Source: Lachnospiraceae bacterium (lineage in GTDB: Bacteria; Bacillota; Clostridia; Lachnospirales; Lachnospiraceae). From it: a stretch of DNA of 46,383 nucleotides. Shown in pieces: positions 31,848 through 39,508 of this stretch; position 1 is the first letter of the stretch; each line of letters begins with the position of its first letter. Below the pieces are notes generated by a model. That model saw only the letters and a program-made list of their open reading frames with translations, did no database searches and was not told the origin of the DNA. The stretch is from positions 1 through 46,383 of the forward strand of contig VSND01000029.1 in the NCBI GenBank assembly GCA_009774145.1. Direction: 5' to 3'. The position numbers were made by a program, and so were the translations under genes.

Positions 31848-32271
31848 TTTTACAGCAAAAGAAATATTTCTGACGGAATACCTGCGTGAAAATCCTGAGA
31901 TGATAAAAAATATCATAGAAGAATATCCATATCCTTCGGATAAAAAAGTGATACTGGCGAAAGTCTCTGACAGATGCCATGCAGAAGAGGCGTTGCTGAA
32001 CAACAGCCTGGAAGTGCAGGATTTATTAAAAATCCTGCAAAATATTCCACGACTGATGATGGACAAGTCGCAGGGACTGAAATCTCACTGGTGGGATTCG
32101 GTAGAAGCAGATATTTGTGAATACCGAATCAGTATCAGCAGTAACCGGGAATTCAGACTGTTTTTCCTGTGGAAGAAAGAACTGATCTTCCTGAACGGCT
32201 TTATAAAGAAAACAGAAAAAACACCGGCCGCGGAGAAAAGAAAAGCCCGGGAAATAGCTTCCCGCCTTTAG
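31813..32271 (+). CDS. Third cassette gene, C-terminal part, RelE/HigB-like end
   Basis: An open frame of 152 residues from a GTG, +1 relative to the preceding frame, with an in-frame TGA at 31795-31797 and no good Shine-Dalgarno. It may be made by coupling, frameshifting, or not at all. The last ~45 residues (EYRISISSNREFRLFFLWKK, then LIFLNGFIKKTEKTPAAEKRKA) look like the C-terminal strand/helix of RelE/HigB/Gp49-type mRNA interferases, where GFxKKTxKTP is typical. No antitoxin gene follows. Its end overlaps the convergent VanZ-like gene by 4 bp. Confidence 0.5.
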   Translation: MRKDGKTIVLHNFTAKEIFLTEYLRENPEMIKNIIEEYPYPSDKKVILAKVSDRCHAEEALLNNSLEVQDLLKILQNIPRLMMDKSQGLKSHWWDSVEADICEYRISISSNREFRLFFLWKKELIFLNGFIKKTEKTPAAEKRKAREIASRL

Positions 32272-32786
32272 CGCTTCTTCCTTCTGGCCAGCGGGCGGAA
32301 GATGGTCATCCGTCCGATAAAGCAGAAAAACTGCACCATCAGCACGCCGGCCAGAATACCGATGCTGTCGATGCCCACGTCCTTTTTGGAAGGTCCGCGT
32401 CCGGCTACAAAGGACTGGTGGTATTCGTCCAGCGCGGCGAAGCCCACGCAGAATCCCCCGGCAAGGATTGGAAGCCAAAGTCCCCGGATCCCATATACAT
32501 AGAGCGGAAAGGAGACGGAGACTGCCAGCAGAAAATATTCTGTCATATGCGCCAGCTTCCGCACCGGATAATGGATTTGTCCTATGTAGTATTCGATATC
32601 GCTTCGGGACCAGTGGAGTTCAAACGCTTCATTTGCAGATTCCACGATGATCTCGCTGACCTTATAGCTTAAGTTTCCGGAGACGTTTCCGTCCTGGGAG
32701 GAAAAGGAGAAGATCAGATACATCATCATGATCGCGGGCAGAAAGGAAAAGGGTTTCAGAAGCGCCCTTAAAAAAGTCTTCAGCAT
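32268..32786 (-). CDS. VanZ-like family membrane protein
   Basis: A 172-residue protein with four predicted membrane spans: a start span (LPAIMMMYLIFSFSSQ), then RKLAHMTEYFLLAVSVSFPLY, a helix before LDEYHQSFVAGRGPSKKDVGIDSIG, and a last helix. FSSQ, KxAHxxEYxxL and DEYHQxFVxGRxxxxxDVxID are the VanZ family signature. VanZ gives low-level teicoplanin resistance in vanA clusters; homologues here are of unknown role in the envelope. The ATG at 32786 is chosen for the AAAGGAG 10 bp upstream; a longer frame begins at 32819. Confidence 0.85.
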   Translation of the reverse strand: MLKTFLRALLKPFSFLPAIMMMYLIFSFSSQDGNVSGNLSYKVSEIIVESANEAFELHWSRSDIEYYIGQIHYPVRKLAHMTEYFLLAVSVSFPLYVYGIRGLWLPILAGGFCVGFAALDEYHQSFVAGRGPSKKDVGIDSIGILAGVLMVQFFCFIGRMTIFRPLARRKKR

Positions 32787-32897
32787 GTAAAACAGCTCCT
32801 TTTTGATTTGCCTTATCATAGCATCAAAGAAGGGCGGTGTCCAGAGAATTAAGAAAATCCTAAGAAATCACCGGGGAAAATGAGGCACTGTTCACTT

Positions 32898-33097
32898 CTG
32901 TTCTGCCCCGGACGCCTGTCATGGGCATATATTCCTTCCAGACCCCGCTTGCGCTTAGTGAAGGCGATAAGGAATCCTCCCACTGCGTGGGTCCCTCCTT
33001 ACCACAAAGGCAGCAGCGGTACTAAGGCGCGAAAATACCGCGCCTAAGGACCGGCGCCCTTCAATGGGTCTTTCAGGAACACATGCCCATAACAGGC
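32898..33097 (-). repeat. Intergenic repeat, copy B (MITE-like, structured)
   Basis: A 200-bp, inverted homologue of 14744-14898. Terminal inverted repeats lie at 32914-32935 and 33076-33097. The central hairpin (about 33018-33050) has arms AGGCGCG/CGCGCCT where copy A has AGGGCGC/GCGCCCT, with the same loop GTATTTT. A further hairpin of about 45 bp (32960-33008, CCCAC/GTGGG core) is absent from copy A. It lies between the VanZ gene and the rpsL promoter. Confidence 0.75.
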
Positions 33098-33164
33098 TGA
33101 ACGCCGGCAGACATCTGAATAGTAAGAAAATGACTGAAAAATGGAAGAATACGTATGAAACCGC

Positions 33165-33193
33165 TTGACAAGGCAAAACGGATTATATATAAT
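33165..33193 (+). promoter_or_regulatory. Strong promoter of rpsL
   Basis: TTGACA (33165-33170) and TATAAT (33188-33193), both exact consensus, with a 17-bp spacer. A ~110-nt leader with the hairpin GGTAAG/CTTACC (33254-33269) and the segment ACCGTCGCAGG (33267-33277) follows. Confidence 0.9.
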
Positions 33194-33312
33194 AATCAGG
33201 CACGCGTGCAAAACACGGGTGTTTTTCAGCAGGTCTGAAAGAACAGCAGTCATGGTAAGAACTCTTACCGTCGCAGGAGAAACCTGTCACAAATATGCAG
33301 GAGGTGAAAGGA

Positions 33313-33735
33313 ATGCCAACATTTAACCAGTTAGTAAGAAAAGGAAGACAGACATCTGTAAAGAAGTCCACTGCTCCGGCTCTGCAGAAGGGATTCAACT
33401 CTCTGAGAAAGAGACCGACGGATGCATCCGCACCGCAGAAGCGCGGCGTGTGTACCGCAGTGAAGACCGCGACTCCGAAGAAGCCGAACTCCGCGCTTCG
33501 TAAGATCGCCAGAGTACGTCTTTCGAATGGTATTGAGGTTACCAGCTATATCCCGGGTGAAGGTCACAACCTTCAGGAACACAGCGTGGTTCTGATCCGC
33601 GGAGGCAGGGTAAAGGACCTTCCGGGTACCAGATATCACATCGTTCGTGGTACGCTGGATACCGCAGGCGTGGCGAAGAGACGCCAGGCACGTTCCAAAT
33701 ATGGTGCGAAGAGACCGAAAGACGCCAAGAAGTAA
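33313..33735 (+). CDS. rpsL: 30S ribosomal protein S12
   Basis: A 140-residue decoding-centre protein. The streptomycin-relevant lysines in TPKKPNSALRK and GGRVKDLPG are wild-type. AGGAGGTGAAAGGA precedes the ATG at 33313 (an in-frame ATG at 33295 lies before the Shine-Dalgarno and is rejected). First gene of rpsL-rpsG-fusA. Confidence 0.97.
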   Translation: MPTFNQLVRKGRQTSVKKSTAPALQKGFNSLRKRPTDASAPQKRGVCTAVKTATPKKPNSALRKIARVRLSNGIEVTSYIPGEGHNLQEHSVVLIRGGRVKDLPGTRYHIVRGTLDTAGVAKRRQARSKYGAKRPKDAKK

Positions 33736-34008
33736 GAACGATCCGGTATAATCGGACAGAGTGTGCGGTACCATACAGAATGTACGGGAAAGCAGGCTCG
33801 GCATGGACCATATGGTCCAAAGCGAAAGAGTGTATCACAAACAGAACTATGATTGTTGGCATCGCGCAAGCGCTGCCTGTGCCAGGAGTTCCTTGCAGGA
33901 ACCTGTGACTGCGGGTTTTATCTATAGAAGGATTACCGGGCACGAACACACGTAGAACGACACATGTGAGTACCTGTGATTTAATTGATCATTAAGGAGG
34001 GAAGTAAC
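33736..34008 (+). other. Long structured rpsL-rpsG intergenic region
   Basis: 273 bp without a gene. It holds a perfect 16-bp palindrome TGGACCATATGGTCCA (33804-33819), a GCGC/GCGC mini-hairpin near 33864-33873, and GTTCCT/AGGAAC near 33888-33902. In Escherichia coli S7 binds the rpsL-rpsG spacer to repress its own translation; a similar role is possible. No strong promoter seen. Confidence 0.45.
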
Positions 34009-34479
34009 GTGCCACGTAAAGGACATACTCAGAAGAGAGACGTATTGGCAGATCCGCTGTATAATAATAAAGTGGTTACCAAGCTGATCAACAATATCAT
34101 GCTGGACGGCAAGAAAGGTGTAGCCCAGAAGATCGTATACGGCGCATTTGCGAGAGTAGAATCAAAGACCGAGAAACCGGCGCTGGAAGTTTTCGAGGAG
34201 GCTATGAACAATATCATGCCGGTGCTCGAGGTAAAGGCGAGACGGATCGGCGGCGCTACCTATCAGGTGCCGATTGAAGTAAGAGCAGACCGCCGTCAGG
34301 CGCTGGCTCTGCGCTGGCTGACCATGTTTTCCCGCAAAAGAGGCGAGAAGACCATGGAAGAAAGACTGGCGAATGAGATCATGGATGCAGCGAACAATAC
34401 CGGTGCAGCTGTGAAGAGAAAAGAAGACATGCACAAGATGGCAGAGGCGAACAAGGCATTTGCACATTACAGATTCTAG
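34009..34479 (+). CDS. rpsG: 30S ribosomal protein S7
   Basis: A 156-residue primary 16S rRNA binder (PRKGHTQKRDVLADPLYNNK start; MLDGKKGVAQKIVYGAF; YQVPIEVRADRRQALALRWL). Starts at GTG with AAGGAGGGAAG upstream. Followed after 12 bp by fusA. Confidence 0.97.
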   Translation: MPRKGHTQKRDVLADPLYNNKVVTKLINNIMLDGKKGVAQKIVYGAFARVESKTEKPALEVFEEAMNNIMPVLEVKARRIGGATYQVPIEVRADRRQALALRWLTMFSRKRGEKTMEERLANEIMDAANNTGAAVKRKEDMHKMAEANKAFAHYRF

Positions 34480-34491
34480 GAGGAAAATCCA

Positions 34492-36609
34492 TTGGCTGGA
34501 AGAGAATATCCGTTGGAGAGGACCAGGAATATCGGGATCATGGCTCATATCGATGCGGGCAAGACCACACTGACCGAGCGTATCCTGTACTATACTGGTG
34601 TGAACTATAAGATCGGTGATACTCATGAAGGTACTGCGACCATGGACTGGATGGAGCAGGAGCAGGAGAGAGGTATCACGATCACTTCCGCAGCTACGAC
34701 CTGTCACTGGACCCAGCAGGAAAACTGCAAGGCAAAACCGGGGGCTCTCGAGCATCGTATCAATATTATTGATACTCCGGGCCACGTTGACTTTACCGTA
34801 GAAGTGGAGCGTTCCCTTCGCGTGCTGGACGGCGCTGTGGGCGTCTTCTGTGCGAAGGGCGGTGTTGAGCCTCAGTCCGAGAACGTATGGCGTCAGGCTG
34901 ACACCTACAATGTACCCCGTATGGCATTCATCAACAAGATGGATATCCTGGGTGCAGATTTTTATAATGCAGTGGAGATGATCAAGACCCGTCTGGGCAA
35001 GAACGCCATCTGCCTGCAGCTTCCGATCGGAAAGGAAGATGAGTTCAGGGGAATCATCGACCTGTTCGAGATGAAAGCGTATATTTACAATGATGACAAG
35101 GGCGACGATATTTCCATCACCGATATTCCGGATGATATGAAAGACGACGCTGAATTATACCGTACCGAACTGGTGGAGAAGATCTGTGAGCTGGACGATG
35201 ATCTGATGATGGAATACCTGGAGGGTGAGGAGCCTTCCGTGGAGGCCATGAAAGCGGCGCTTCGGAAAGCGACCTGTGAGTGTACGGCAGTTCCGGTATG
35301 CTGCGGAAGCGCATACAGGAACAAAGGAGTGCAGAAGCTTCTGGATGCAATTCTGGAGTTTATGCCGGCGCCTACCGACATCCCGGCCATCAAGGGTACG
35401 GATATGGACGGCAATGAGATTGAGAGACATTCTTCTGATGAAGAGCCCTTCTCCGCTCTGGCATTCAAGATCATGGCTGACCCGTTTGTCGGGAAACTTG
35501 CATTCTTCCGCGTGTACTCCGGAACCATGAATTCCGGTTCCTATGTGTATAACTCCACCAAGGACAAGAAGGAGCGTGTGGGACGTATCCTTCAGATGCA
35601 TGCCAACAAGAGACAGGAACTTGACAAAGTGTATTCCGGAGATATCGCTGCAGCGGTAGGTTTTAAATTAACAACTACCGGTGACACCATCTGCGACGAG
35701 CAGCATCCGGTTATCCTGGAGTCCATGGAATTCCCGGAGCCGGTGATTGAGCTGGCCATCGAGCCGAAGACCAAGGCAGGCCAGGGCAAGCTGGGTGAGT
35801 CCCTTGCGAAGCTGGCAGAAGAAGACCCGACGTTCCGTGCGCATACGAATCCGGAGACCGGTCAGACCATCATCGCAGGTATGGGCGAGCTTCATCTGGA
35901 GATCATCGTAGACCGTCTGCTGCGCGAGTTCAAGGTAGAGGCAAATGTAGGTGCACCGCAGGTTGCTTACAAGGAGACCTTCACCAAAGCGGTGGATGTG
36001 GATTCCAAGTATGCGAAGCAGTCCGGCGGACGCGGACAGTATGGTCACTGTAAAGTGCACTTTGAGCCCATGGATGCCAACGGTGAAGAACTGTTCAAGT
36101 TCGATTCTTCCGTTGTCGGCGGTGCAATTCCGAAGGAATACATCCCGGCAGTCGGTGAGGGAATCGAAGAAGCTGCAAAAGCAGGTATCCTCGGCGGATT
36201 CCCGGTACTGGGTATCCATGCAACTGTGTTTGACGGTTCCTATCATGAGGTCGACTCTTCGGAGATGGCGTTCCACATCGCAGGTTCTCTTGCATTCAAA
36301 GAGGCCATGCATAAGGCAGGAGCCGTGCTTCTGGAGCCGATCATGAGGGTTGAGGTTACCACACCGGAAGACTATATGGGAGATGTCATCGGCGATATCA
36401 ACTCCCGCCGCGGAAGGATCGAAGGTATGGACGACATCGGCGGAGGCAAGATGATCCGCGGATTTGTACCGCTGGCAGAGATGTTCGGCTATGCAACCGA
36501 TCTTCGTTCCAGAACTCAGGGGCGCGGAAACTATTCCATGTTCTTCGAGAAGTATGAGCAGGTTCCGAAGAGCGTTCAGGAGAAAGTTCTGGCTGCAAAG
36601 TCAAAATAA
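34492..36609 (+). CDS. fusA: Elongation factor G
   Basis: A 705-residue translocase GTPase. G1 AHIDAGKTT (18-26), G2 RGITITSAATT, G3 DTPGHVDF, G4 NKMD, then domains II-V with GGRGQYGHCKV and the domain V tail. Starts at TTG (AGGAGG 8 bp upstream); no ATG is available nearby, so the rare start is real. Coupled to rpsG. Confidence 0.97.
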   Translation: MAGREYPLERTRNIGIMAHIDAGKTTLTERILYYTGVNYKIGDTHEGTATMDWMEQEQERGITITSAATTCHWTQQENCKAKPGALEHRINIIDTPGHVDFTVEVERSLRVLDGAVGVFCAKGGVEPQSENVWRQADTYNVPRMAFINKMDILGADFYNAVEMIKTRLGKNAICLQLPIGKEDEFRGIIDLFEMKAYIYNDDKGDDISITDIPDDMKDDAELYRTELVEKICELDDDLMMEYLEGEEPSVEAMKAALRKATCECTAVPVCCGSAYRNKGVQKLLDAILEFMPAPTDIPAIKGTDMDGNEIERHSSDEEPFSALAFKIMADPFVGKLAFFRVYSGTMNSGSYVYNSTKDKKERVGRILQMHANKRQELDKVYSGDIAAAVGFKLTTTGDTICDEQHPVILESMEFPEPVIELAIEPKTKAGQGKLGESLAKLAEEDPTFRAHTNPETGQTIIAGMGELHLEIIVDRLLREFKVEANVGAPQVAYKETFTKAVDVDSKYAKQSGGRGQYGHCKVHFEPMDANGEELFKFDSSVVGGAIPKEYIPAVGEGIEEAAKAGILGGFPVLGIHATVFDGSYHEVDSSEMAFHIAGSLAFKEAMHKAGAVLLEPIMRVEVTTPEDYMGDVIGDINSRRGRIEGMDDIGGGKMIRGFVPLAEMFGYATDLRSRTQGRGNYSMFFEKYEQVPKSVQEKVLAAKSK

Positions 36610-36622
36610 ACCAGAAACAGGC

Positions 36623-36651
36623 TTGCAAAATACGCCCGTTTGAAATATAAT
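36623..36651 (+). promoter_or_regulatory. Promoter of tuf
   Basis: TTGCAA (36623-36628) and TATAAT (36646-36651) with a 17-bp spacer. It lets tuf be transcribed apart from fusA. The leader has a GCCTG/CAGGC hairpin. Confidence 0.75.
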
Positions 36652-36749
36652 CATGAATAGCGGATTAAATATAGCCTGTGGGGCTGCATTGGTCCGGCAG
36701 GCAGGAAAAATCGTAAAAAGTTTATCTGATCTAAAGGAGGAAAACAAAA

Positions 36750-37937
36750 ATGGCAAAAGCTAAGTTCGACAGAACTAAACCACATTGTAATATCGGAACC
36801 ATCGGTCACGTTGACCATGGTAAAACCACTCTGACCGCAGCAATCACCAAGGTTCTTTCTGAGAGAGTAGCCGGCAACACCGCTACTGATTTCGAGAACA
36901 TTGATAAGGCTCCGGAAGAGAGAGAGCGTGGAATCACCATCTCTACCGCTCACGTTGAGTATGAGACCGAGAAGAGACATTATGCACACGTGGACTGCCC
37001 GGGCCATGCGGACTATGTAAAGAACATGATCACCGGTGCAGCACAGATGGACGGTGCAATCCTCGTAGTTGCAGCTACGGACGGCGTTATGGCACAGACC
37101 AAGGAGCACATCCTTCTGTCCCGCCAGGTAGGCGTTCCTTATATCGTCGTATTCATGAACAAATGCGATATGGTAGACGACGAAGAGCTTCTGGAGCTGG
37201 TTGAGATGGAGATCACCGAGCAGCTTGAGGAGTATGAGTTCACGGATTGCCCGATCATCAAAGGTTCCGCTCTGAAAGCTCTGGAAGAGCCGGGCAGCGA
37301 GTGGGGCGACAAGATCATGGAGCTCATGGCTACCGTTGACGAGTATATTCCGGATCCGCAGCGTGCAACCGACCAGCCGTTCCTGATGCCGGTTGAGGAC
37401 GTATTCACGATCACCGGCCGCGGTACCGTTGCTACCGGTAGAGTAGAGCGTGGTACACTTCATCTGAATGAGGAAGTGGAGATCATCGGTGTGAAGGAAG
37501 AGGCTCGTAAGACCGTTGTAACCGGTATCGAGATGTTCCGTAAGCTTCTGGACGAGGCTCAGGCTGGTGACAACATCGGTATCCTTCTCCGTGGTGTACA
37601 GAGAACCGATATCGTCCGCGGCCAGGTGGTTGCAAAACCGGGCAGCGTGAAATGCCATACCAAATTCACGGCTCAGGTATATGTACTGACCAAAGACGAG
37701 GGTGGCCGCCATACTCCGTTCTTCAACAACTACAGACCGCAGTTCTACTTCAGAACAACTGATGTTACTGGTGTCTGCAACCTTCCGGAAGGCACTGAGA
37801 TGTGCATGCCTGGCGATAACGTAGAGATGAGCATTGAGCTGATCCATCCGATCGCTATGGAGCAGGGTCTTACGTTCGCTATCCGTGAGGGTGGTCGTAC
37901 CGTAGGATCCGGTCGTGTGGCTACTGTCATCGAGTAA
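36750..37937 (+). CDS. tuf: Elongation factor Tu
   Basis: A 395-residue GTPase that delivers aminoacyl-tRNA. GHVDHGKTT (19-27), DCPGHADY, NKCDMVDD and the domain II/III segments (GRGTVATGRVERG; RPQFYFRTTDVTG) are all intact. AAAGGAGG precedes the ATG. Followed by a strong terminator. Confidence 0.98.
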   Translation: MAKAKFDRTKPHCNIGTIGHVDHGKTTLTAAITKVLSERVAGNTATDFENIDKAPEERERGITISTAHVEYETEKRHYAHVDCPGHADYVKNMITGAAQMDGAILVVAATDGVMAQTKEHILLSRQVGVPYIVVFMNKCDMVDDEELLELVEMEITEQLEEYEFTDCPIIKGSALKALEEPGSEWGDKIMELMATVDEYIPDPQRATDQPFLMPVEDVFTITGRGTVATGRVERGTLHLNEEVEIIGVKEEARKTVVTGIEMFRKLLDEAQAGDNIGILLRGVQRTDIVRGQVVAKPGSVKCHTKFTAQVYVLTKDEGGRHTPFFNNYRPQFYFRTTDVTGVCNLPEGTEMCMPGDNVEMSIELIHPIAMEQGLTFAIREGGRTVGSGRVATVIE

Positions 37938-37959
37938 TTATCATTTATTCAGTAAAACC

Positions 37960-37993
37960 AAGGCTTTCGGGGATTTCTCCGAAAGCCTTTTTA
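37960..37993 (+). terminator. Terminator after tuf
   Basis: AAGGCTTTCGG pairs with CCGAAAGCCTT, followed by TTT. It marks the right end of the core block; the AT-rich element begins immediately after. Confidence 0.9.
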
Positions 37994-38000
37994 TATGAAA

Positions 38001-38039
38001 AGCCACTTTAGAGAACTAAAGTGGCTACAAAATGGCTAC
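38001..38039. other. Candidate attachment end: inverted repeat and TGGCTAC direct repeats
   Basis: AGCCACTTTAG (38001-38011) and CTAAAGTGGCT (38016-38026) form a perfect 11-bp inverted repeat. TGGCTAC is repeated at 38022-38028 and 38033-38039, 11 bp apart. On the minus strand the hairpin is followed by TTTTC and could also terminate the HTH gene. Its position at the border to the element suggests integrase binding sites. Confidence 0.4.
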
Positions 38040-38064
38040 GATATTTTATTCCTGCGTTATTTTT

Positions 38065-38529
38065 CTACTTTATATCTTTCAAATCAGCGGCTCTTTCAGG
38101 AGAGGTATGATTTTTCTTCAGCATTTTTGCATATTCAAACAGATCGCGTCTGGTTGTATCATCCAGTACATATAAATCCGCAATCAACTCATCTACCATA
38201 GGTAGCTCTGTGTAATCGAATTTTTTCAATATGCGGGCAGTACGATCCGATATATAGGTGTTCTTATGGCTGTTAATATTCCACTTTTCATTGTCAGATG
38301 GAAGTGCCGGTAAGGTTTCGATATCGTCATAGGGATTATCTTTACAGATAGAACTAATGGGGATATCCAATATATTAGAAATTCTAAGTGCGGTGTCAAA
38401 ACGGATAGCAGTGTCCCGCTGGATAATCGAATAAAGTGTTGTCGGTGCTATCTTTGCTTTTAACGCAAGCTCTTTTACTGTCATGCCCTTGCTGTCCAAA
38501 ATATCTTTTAGATTTTGACCATAACCCAT
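38065..38529 (-). CDS. HTH (XRE/Cro-CI) regulator of the element
   Basis: A 154-residue protein. The helix-turn-helix lies at residues ~5-60 (LKDILDSKGMTVKELALKAKIAPTTLYSIIQRD, RFDTALRISNILDIPISSI). The C-terminal half (about 95-150; LYVLDDTTRRDLFEYAKML) is helical, perhaps for oligomerisation. Probably represses the divergent integration genes. Confidence 0.85.
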   Translation of the reverse strand: MGYGQNLKDILDSKGMTVKELALKAKIAPTTLYSIIQRDTAIRFDTALRISNILDIPISSICKDNPYDDIETLPALPSDNEKWNINSHKNTYISDRTARILKKFDYTELPMVDELIADLYVLDDTTRRDLFEYAKMLKKNHTSPERAADLKDIK

Positions 38530-38677
38530 GTAATTACATTCCTTTCTGTTAAATGTTTTTTATTTAATTTTTATAAATGTGTTCTTACAATAAACTGGAG
38601 GTTTTTGAATTCACTTTTTGTGATTATGTTTCTTTTCAACACTTTTACGCAGTTTTTCAATCTTTTGTTATATTCAC

Positions 38678-39103
38678 TTAATCCTTATAGTAACTTAGCA
38701 TATGTTCATAAATGTTTCTGGTTTGTTTTTCGTCTCCCCATGATAAAGGGTCATCGGCATAGCATAGAGTCCAAAATGGTTCTATGTCCTGAATATTTCC
38801 GGGAAGACTTTCCCATAAGCTATACATTCGATTTGCAAAATATTCAATATCCGAGCAGTTTGCATAAATCGTCTCTAATTTGCTCATTAAAATTCTGCCA
38901 AACCGTTCAAGGTCAAGCTTTTTGTAATCAATATGTGTCCTTATATAAATAAAAGCTTTTTTAATGTCTGTTTCCCATTCCAAATAAAGAAAATCATCGT
39001 TTTCGGGGTTGTTGAGAAATAATTCATCAAGCCGTTTATTGTAGTCGGTTTCTGTTACTAATTCCTCATAAAGCAAAATAGCATATACTAACAATTCCTC
39101 CAT
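38678..39103 (-). CDS. Hypothetical protein
   Basis: A 141-residue acidic, helical, tyrosine- and leucine-rich protein (LFLNNPENDDFLYLEWETDIKKAF; FGRILMSKLETIYAN). No signal or membrane segment. GGAGG lies just before the ATG region on the minus strand. Found between the HTH and xis genes of the element; not recognised. It might serve as a maintenance or immunity protein, but nothing in the sequence shows this. Confidence 0.55.
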   Translation of the reverse strand: MEELLVYAILLYEELVTETDYNKRLDELFLNNPENDDFLYLEWETDIKKAFIYIRTHIDYKKLDLERFGRILMSKLETIYANCSDIEYFANRMYSLWESLPGNIQDIEPFWTLCYADDPLSWGDEKQTRNIYEHMLSYYKD

Positions 39104-39204
39104 GATAATGCCCCCAATTCCTAATCTGTCTTATAAACAGTATTATACCATCGCACAATGTATTATGCAATTCGTAAATATCAAAAAATAATTTTAAAAT
39201 AGTA

Positions 39205-39233
39205 TTGACAAAATAAACAACAAGTAATAATAT
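39205..39233 (+). promoter_or_regulatory. Promoter of xis-int
   Basis: TTGACA (39205-39210) and TAATAT (39228-39233) with a 17-bp spacer. A dyad with arms CTAATACG and CGTAATTAG lies just downstream (about 39243-39263), a probable operator. Confidence 0.65.
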
Positions 39234-39294
39234 TAGATTAATCCTAATACGAAATGCGTAATTAGAGAAAATATAATGCGAAAGGAGAATTGAT

Positions 39295-39489
39295 ATGGAA
39301 AAGACAAACTATATGATGACTGTTGATGATGTCGCTCAGGAGTTGGGCGTGTCAAAACAGAAAGGGTATCGCATTATCCGTCAGCTTAACGAAGAGTTGG
39401 CGGCTGCCGGATATATGACGGTACAGGCAAAAGTACCCCGTACATATTGGAGTGAAAGATTTTACTTCGGCAAAAGAAATATCGGATAA
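39295..39489 (+). CDS. Excisionase-like HTH protein
   Basis: A 64-residue protein with a winged-helix/MerR-like DNA-binding segment (MTVDDVAQELGVSKQKGYRIIRQLNEEL). Size and position right before the integrase are typical of Xis-type recombination directionality factors of Gram-positive elements. AAAGGAG lies 9 bp upstream of the ATG. Confidence 0.75.
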   Translation: MEKTNYMMTVDDVAQELGVSKQKGYRIIRQLNEELAAAGYMTVQAKVPRTYWSERFYFGKRNIG

Positions 39490-39508
39490 AGAAGGGAGTG
39501 ATTATAGA

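Noticed and set aside
36651..37847. Minus-strand open frame of 398 codons opposite tuf
   Set aside because: Shadow of EF-Tu codon use; histidine/leucine-rich without domain features.
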